From Carettochelys insculpta (lineage: Eukaryota; Chordata; Testudines; Carettochelyidae), in contig NC_134146.1 in assembly GCF_033958435.1 (NCBI RefSeq), positions 25,690,501-25,754,500 of the forward strand: 64,000 bases of DNA. Direction: 5' to 3'. Shown here piece by piece: positions 47,301 through 53,300 of the stretch. A model generated the notes under the pieces. The model was given only the letters and a program-made list of their open reading frames with translations. It ran no database searches and was not told where the DNA came from. Within the stretch, counting starts at the first letter, position 1. Each line of letters opens with the position of its first letter. A program made the translations under genes and the position numbers.

Positions 47301-50300
47301 CACCAGGACAGTCCCATATTTGGGACACCAAATAGGCATCCCGACTTATTTTATAAAAGAGAATAACTGTCCTGTATTTCCTGTGCAGGTGCAGCTGCTT
47401 GCCGGAGAGCACGTATTATCCATCAGTACATGATCTCCGCAACAGAGGGAGCCGGCAGGTTAGCTACTTTCCCCTTCCCCAAGGCTCAGGGGACTGGGAA
47501 TGCCCCAGCTGCAATGTCCCAGCTGCTTCCCCGAGGCTCGGGGAAGGGAGAGGGGCAGCACCTGCCCACCCCCGTCCCATCCTGTAAGTGGCCATAGGAG
47601 ATATGGTCACCCTAGCCCAGCTCTTACCAATACCTGGCTTCTGGCCAGGCCAGTGGATGGGGAAGAGCAGAAGGTGGGGCCCGATGGTGTGGGGGATGGG
47701 AAGGCCCCAGCATTCTTTGTGTGCAGGAACCCAATATGTCTTAATCTACCTCTGGCCTGATCACACTAAAGTCAGTGGCAAAACTCCCATTGATTTCAAT
47801 AGGAGCAGAAACAGGCACTAAACCTTCACGTCAAGCATTTACATTAAATCTATCTGAAAAGAACAAAGCACTTCATTAAACAAACTAGCAATCATTCATC
47901 TTTTGAGAGACGATAGGCAGGAGTGTTAATGGGATACAACAACAATGAACAGTTCCTAAAAAATATTCCTTACAATGCATTTTATTGCTCTCCTGAAAGT
48001 CCTCATTCTCTTTGTCGACTTTGGCAGGCTCAGAGCAATATGTCTTGATGTTGTCATCCAGATACCAACTGAGATTTTCATCCATCACCGAGAACATAAG
48101 GATAAATTCAGCATCAATGTGTTCGTCTCTTCCCTCATCCAGCGTACCTGAAAAATAGTCATTTTCATAGACTGGGCAGTGAAATGCTCCTTTCTTCAGT
48201 TCTTAGCTATAGTAGTGTTAAGGTAGATTTGTATTGGATGCCTTTAAATGTGGGTTGGTATTTATGTCTCCTGTAGATTTTTCTAAGATAATGTAACGTG
48301 AAACTACATACAGTTTTAATAACAAAAGTTGTTGCTCGTTACTCATTATGGCCAAATATAACAGAAAACACCTTTTACCATACTGCACTTTAAAAAAATC
48401 AAAATAAGGTATGTGTAACTGTTGTAGATTTCAACTTGCATTTTACATATATGTGTAAACCCCACATTCCACAATATTTTATATTCATATTATGCATTTC
48501 ATTCCAACTGATTCCAGAACAAGTCACATGCTACGTCAATTATCCAATGTGTACAATTTCTTACTATACCCAGGGATTACAGCTGAAAGGCAGCTGACTC
48601 TGTATGAAATAGTCACTATTTAAGAGCACACAGCAACATTACACAATATCTGTCTCTGATGAAAATAGAAACCAAATTTCATTCTTTTGTTTCTTGCTTT
48701 AACATATTTTAACTCTTTACCTTTCCGGCAAGTTATCAAAGGTCCAACAAGCCCAGAGGCAACGTCCTTCGGGGCATCTGTGTGTGAGTGATAAACCCTG
48801 GTCACACAATTGCTGTCTCCTTCAGCGGGACCGTGATCTTCTGTCACTTTCCATTTATAGGTATACAGTTCCCCAGGCTTCACAGCATCATCTTTCTTTT
48901 GCAAATCTGTAGTATTGTCAGGATAAAGAGCACCTAGGGAAAATAACAAGTGAGGCAGTCGTTGGTAACACATGTCCCTTGTGGTTTGGAGTGAGACTGA
49001 CAGTTCACAAGTAGGATGGTGTGCGGTGTTCCCTGTAAGATGAGCACTTGGGCAGTCACCTAGGAGAGATTCAAATGCCACCCTACTGAATAGTAGAGCA
49101 CCCACAGTGCCCAGAGCCAGCAGCATGTGTTTCTATTGGTGGTGCACATCCAAGCGCGTCATGGTGCGCATAACAAAATTTATTCTGCACACAGATGGAA
49201 AAAATTAGAGGGAGTTCTGCTTGTGTGTGCTTTAGATAGAGCCTAGTGTACATGACTATTGGGCCTCTTGGATTCTGTAAAATGGAGATGTTGACAAACT
49301 GTGGTAGTAACATAGCCCAGACTGTCAAATCAATAATTCTCAAAAGAGCAGGTGAGCTTATCTTTTTCTACTTGTCTCCCTTTGAGGAGAGTTTTGATGC
49401 TGAGTTCAGGAACTTGTCCTAAGTTGGTTAGAGCTTCTAGCAGTATCTTCAATTCTACGTTTACACATTAAAACATTTTTAAAATCACATTGAATTTTTA
49501 CTTGAAATTAAATGAGTTTCCATTTAGAGTCCAGGCATGATGTGTTATCATTAAGCAATGATCCCATGTTAACATCAATTTTCTTCAAATTACTGTAAGT
49601 GAAGAGACATAAGGTTACTAACAGCCTTGTCTGCTGAAATGTTGATCAAAATTATCCTCTTTGCAGACTGATTTGATCTGAATAAGTACCTATTCATTTA
49701 ACATTTTGACCTTTGAAAAGAAGTTTCCAAGTGATCTCAGCAATGTTCCTGACTGAACCCTATTTTCATTTCATCAAATTCTCTCAAATCCTAATTCTGT
49801 AATTTTGACTTACTTGAGCAGTCTTCATTGTTATGACAAATTCTCCCAGAGTCAATGGGAATTTTGAAGTGCTGATTAAATTCTGGAGAGAATCAGCTGA
49901 AACTTACCTTCATTTTCTTTAGTATATGTCACACCATGCGGGTGAAGTGTATAGGATCTAGAAGCCAAGTTTTTCATATGGACGATAATAGAGTCTCCAA
50001 CCTCTGCCTTGATAATGGGGCCTAGGAACCCCAACCAGGAAGGCTTCTTGATTGTTTTTCTAAAGGAGTTGTCAGTGAAAGCTGTGTAGACAGCTTTCTT
50101 GTAAGTGCTTCCTATTCTGTCCGGGCCTCTTTCAAGAAAAACTCTAGCCTGTCTGTGGAGAAAACAAACACAACACTTTAAGAATGTATTTATTTAAAAA
50201 GATTCTGTTTAAAACTCTAGAGATGATTATATTTGTATTAGGAGAGCACCAGGAGTAGCCCCAGTCATGGGTCAGGTCCCATTGGCTACAAGTACATACA

Positions 50301-53300
50301 ACCCCTCACCCTCTATTCCTGAACCACAGAGCTCACCATGTAAATCAGAGAAAAAACAAACATTTCATATAAGGACGGATTTTTCTACCTTATGTCTGTT
50401 GGGGGATTATGTTGTAATTTGGTGTTTTCTGAGTTCTTCCTATGTGGACAAAGTAAATGAGGCTTGGTTTTTAACTTTTTTGAAGATAGCTTAAAGCAAT
50501 TTTGAATTTCTAAAATGAAATGGGTTATTTTAACTTAAAGCAAAACTTGAGTAAGGAGAAAGATCCTGCATGTCCTTGTCCTGTGCATGAAAATAAATAC
50601 AAGAGTTTGGCTCCATCTTATTTTGGCTACATCTACACAAGAAGCAGCTGTCAACAGACGTGGCTGTCAGAAGGGATTTCCCAGCAAAAGTTCTGTCAAT
50701 AGATTGCATCTACACACAAAGCAGATAGAAAGAGTAATATGCTCTATTGACAGGGAGCAGCCTGACTGCCCAGCCCTCTCTCGACAGAATGGCTGACTGG
50801 AAGCTCTGCAGAGGGGTGAACCAGAAGCTGTGTGTATTGTCAAAAAGGCTCCGGAGAGTCTACATAGCTATTTTGTTGATAGGAAACTATCAAGAAAGGC
50901 ATTATACCTGAATGCAGAGAGCTATAACACTGCCAGCAGATGTGCCAAGTTTTGTCGACAGCACATTTTGTGTGTTGGCGCTTCACAGTTTTTTCCAACA
51001 AAAGCCCAGTTTTGCTGGAAAAGCCTTCTCATGTAGACATAGTCTTTACTCTTCCTAATAACTATGCATATCTTGCTCAAAAATTATACTGAAAGTGTGT
51101 AAATTTTATTGAAATAAATTACACTTATACATTAATTTCTTTACATACTAACTAAAATTTTATTGTTGGGTTAATACTGGTTATAGAATCCCTCCAAGTG
51201 GAGAAAAGAGATTACTCAGCTGTAGAGAGAACATTAAGGGTATTCTTCATTGAGGTGGCTGGACACAGGCTGTGCCAGTTAAAGAGAACCATCTCCATAA
51301 ATCCTGGCTTGTGCCAGCTATCCATGGAAGGAATCACTGACTATACGCAACTTCAAATTGAGCCAAGATTTCCTTTTTCATTTGGTGCAAGTATTGGTAC
51401 TCACAAACTGCTGCTCCAGATGGCCCACTACATAAGGGCTACAGGACTATGCCTTTGAATTTGTGGACTTTAAAAAGAAAATGTATTTTTTGCAGGTTCC
51501 TCATTTTATTAGAGATGGCTCAAAATCTTGTATCTAATTCACCTTGAATTTTGAAAGCTTATATTAAATAGGAGCCTGATCCAAGCTGCCTCTAATTTTT
51601 GTTTTGCAAAATCATCCAAGTTTGTGTGACTGGAGAGATGGAATAAACCTAAATTTGTTGTTTTAGTGTAGACTGAGCTGGAGAATGAGTGAACCTGGCA
51701 CACCCAGTGAAACTATGACACCTGAAAGAAAACTGCAAGCCTGAGCCTTTTGTTATCACAGAGGTCGGCAGGAGTTTTGCCACAGATTGTGGGGGAGGAA
51801 GGGAAAAAGAGAGAGCAAGCATCTAAATAGGTCCTGTCCATAAGGGCCAGGAAAACTGCTAGCACTATATCTGAACATGGTTGCCAGCGTGATGCTAATA
51901 CTGTCAGCTAGCATATTTATGCCAAATCCTCTGACCCCCTACAAGCCCATTTAATGACTACTGCTATCAATTGACCCATTTGTTTCAAGCGGAGCAACTG
52001 CTGGAATAAGGATTATTCTGGGAGGAATCAATCCCTTAATTAGGAAAACTTCGTTTGACATTCTGAAGTTCAAAATTCCTCTGATTGCTAATCCTATGTT
52101 CAATGTGCTTTCAAATTCTTTGTGTGGCACTATGGAGCAATTTAATGCATGCACAAAATCCAAGGCATTTAGCATGGGGTTGAACCCTGAGTAAGCACGT
52201 GCCGTACCCAGCTTCAAAGGATTGATAAGGAGCAATGTGTAATTTGGAGAGAACAGACACTGTGCAAAGAGGTCAGCCAGTAACTGGAAATCGGATTTCA
52301 GGAAGCTTTGCCAGCCACAAATTAAATCAGGGAGCATGTTATGACTCTTCCGCACTGTGCAAATAATTAATGTTGACTTGTTGCTTCCTGTTGATAGTGT
52401 TGTGTTCTTTTCCTTTTCCCCCATAATAGGTTTCATGAAAATACGGCCTCATGGTGTGAGGGATCAGGCAAAAAAATGAATATTTGGGAGCATTTGAAAA
52501 TTAAGTGGAAGACATGATGGAGCTGAATTCAGCACAAATATAACTGTGAGGCGAGTAGTTTTACACTGGGCATAGATGTGGTCCTTTGTATTGTCACAAA
52601 GACAATAAGACCAGCGCAATGCATAACCTGACAGCATTGCTCAGCATTATGCTCTTCACACTCCAGACCATGTACTAGCATTCCATTTCCCATCATGCTG
52701 TTTGTTGGCTCCCTGGCTTCATGCTTCATGCCTAACAGCTTCTTGGAAAGAGGAGACTGATCAGCAGTCTCAGCAGAGTATTAGTGGTATCCATGGGAGT
52801 TAGGTCTGACAAAGGGCTGTCCTCAGGCCAAGCTATTTTTGGCTTTCAAACTAGAAACCCTCATTAGATAGAGTTAAATGTTTTCAGAATGAAAACAATT
52901 CTCCCTCCAAAAACCAAAAGAGAAAGTTTTCCTCATTTTCACTTTTGATGGATCTCCCACTATAGATATACTATTCAGTGTTTCATTTCTTTCTCCACTC
53001 TCCCAATGTTACCTCACCATTGCCCATTCTCCCTTTCTACCTCCTCGTCAGCCCTCCATTCGCACTATTTGTACCGACATCCCCCACCCTTCAGTCCACT
53101 TGGGATAGAGGCAGTTTTCTCTGCAAGCTGAGCCCTGGGTCAGCCACCAAGACGAAATCCAGGTCCCACCCAGCTGATTAGCAGAGTGCCCACAACCACT
53201 CAGAGTGGGCAGTATGTGTTTCTATTGATGGTGCACATCCACAGATGACTTGGTGCACACAACAAAATTTATTTCACCTATGGGTATAAAAAAAAACAGA

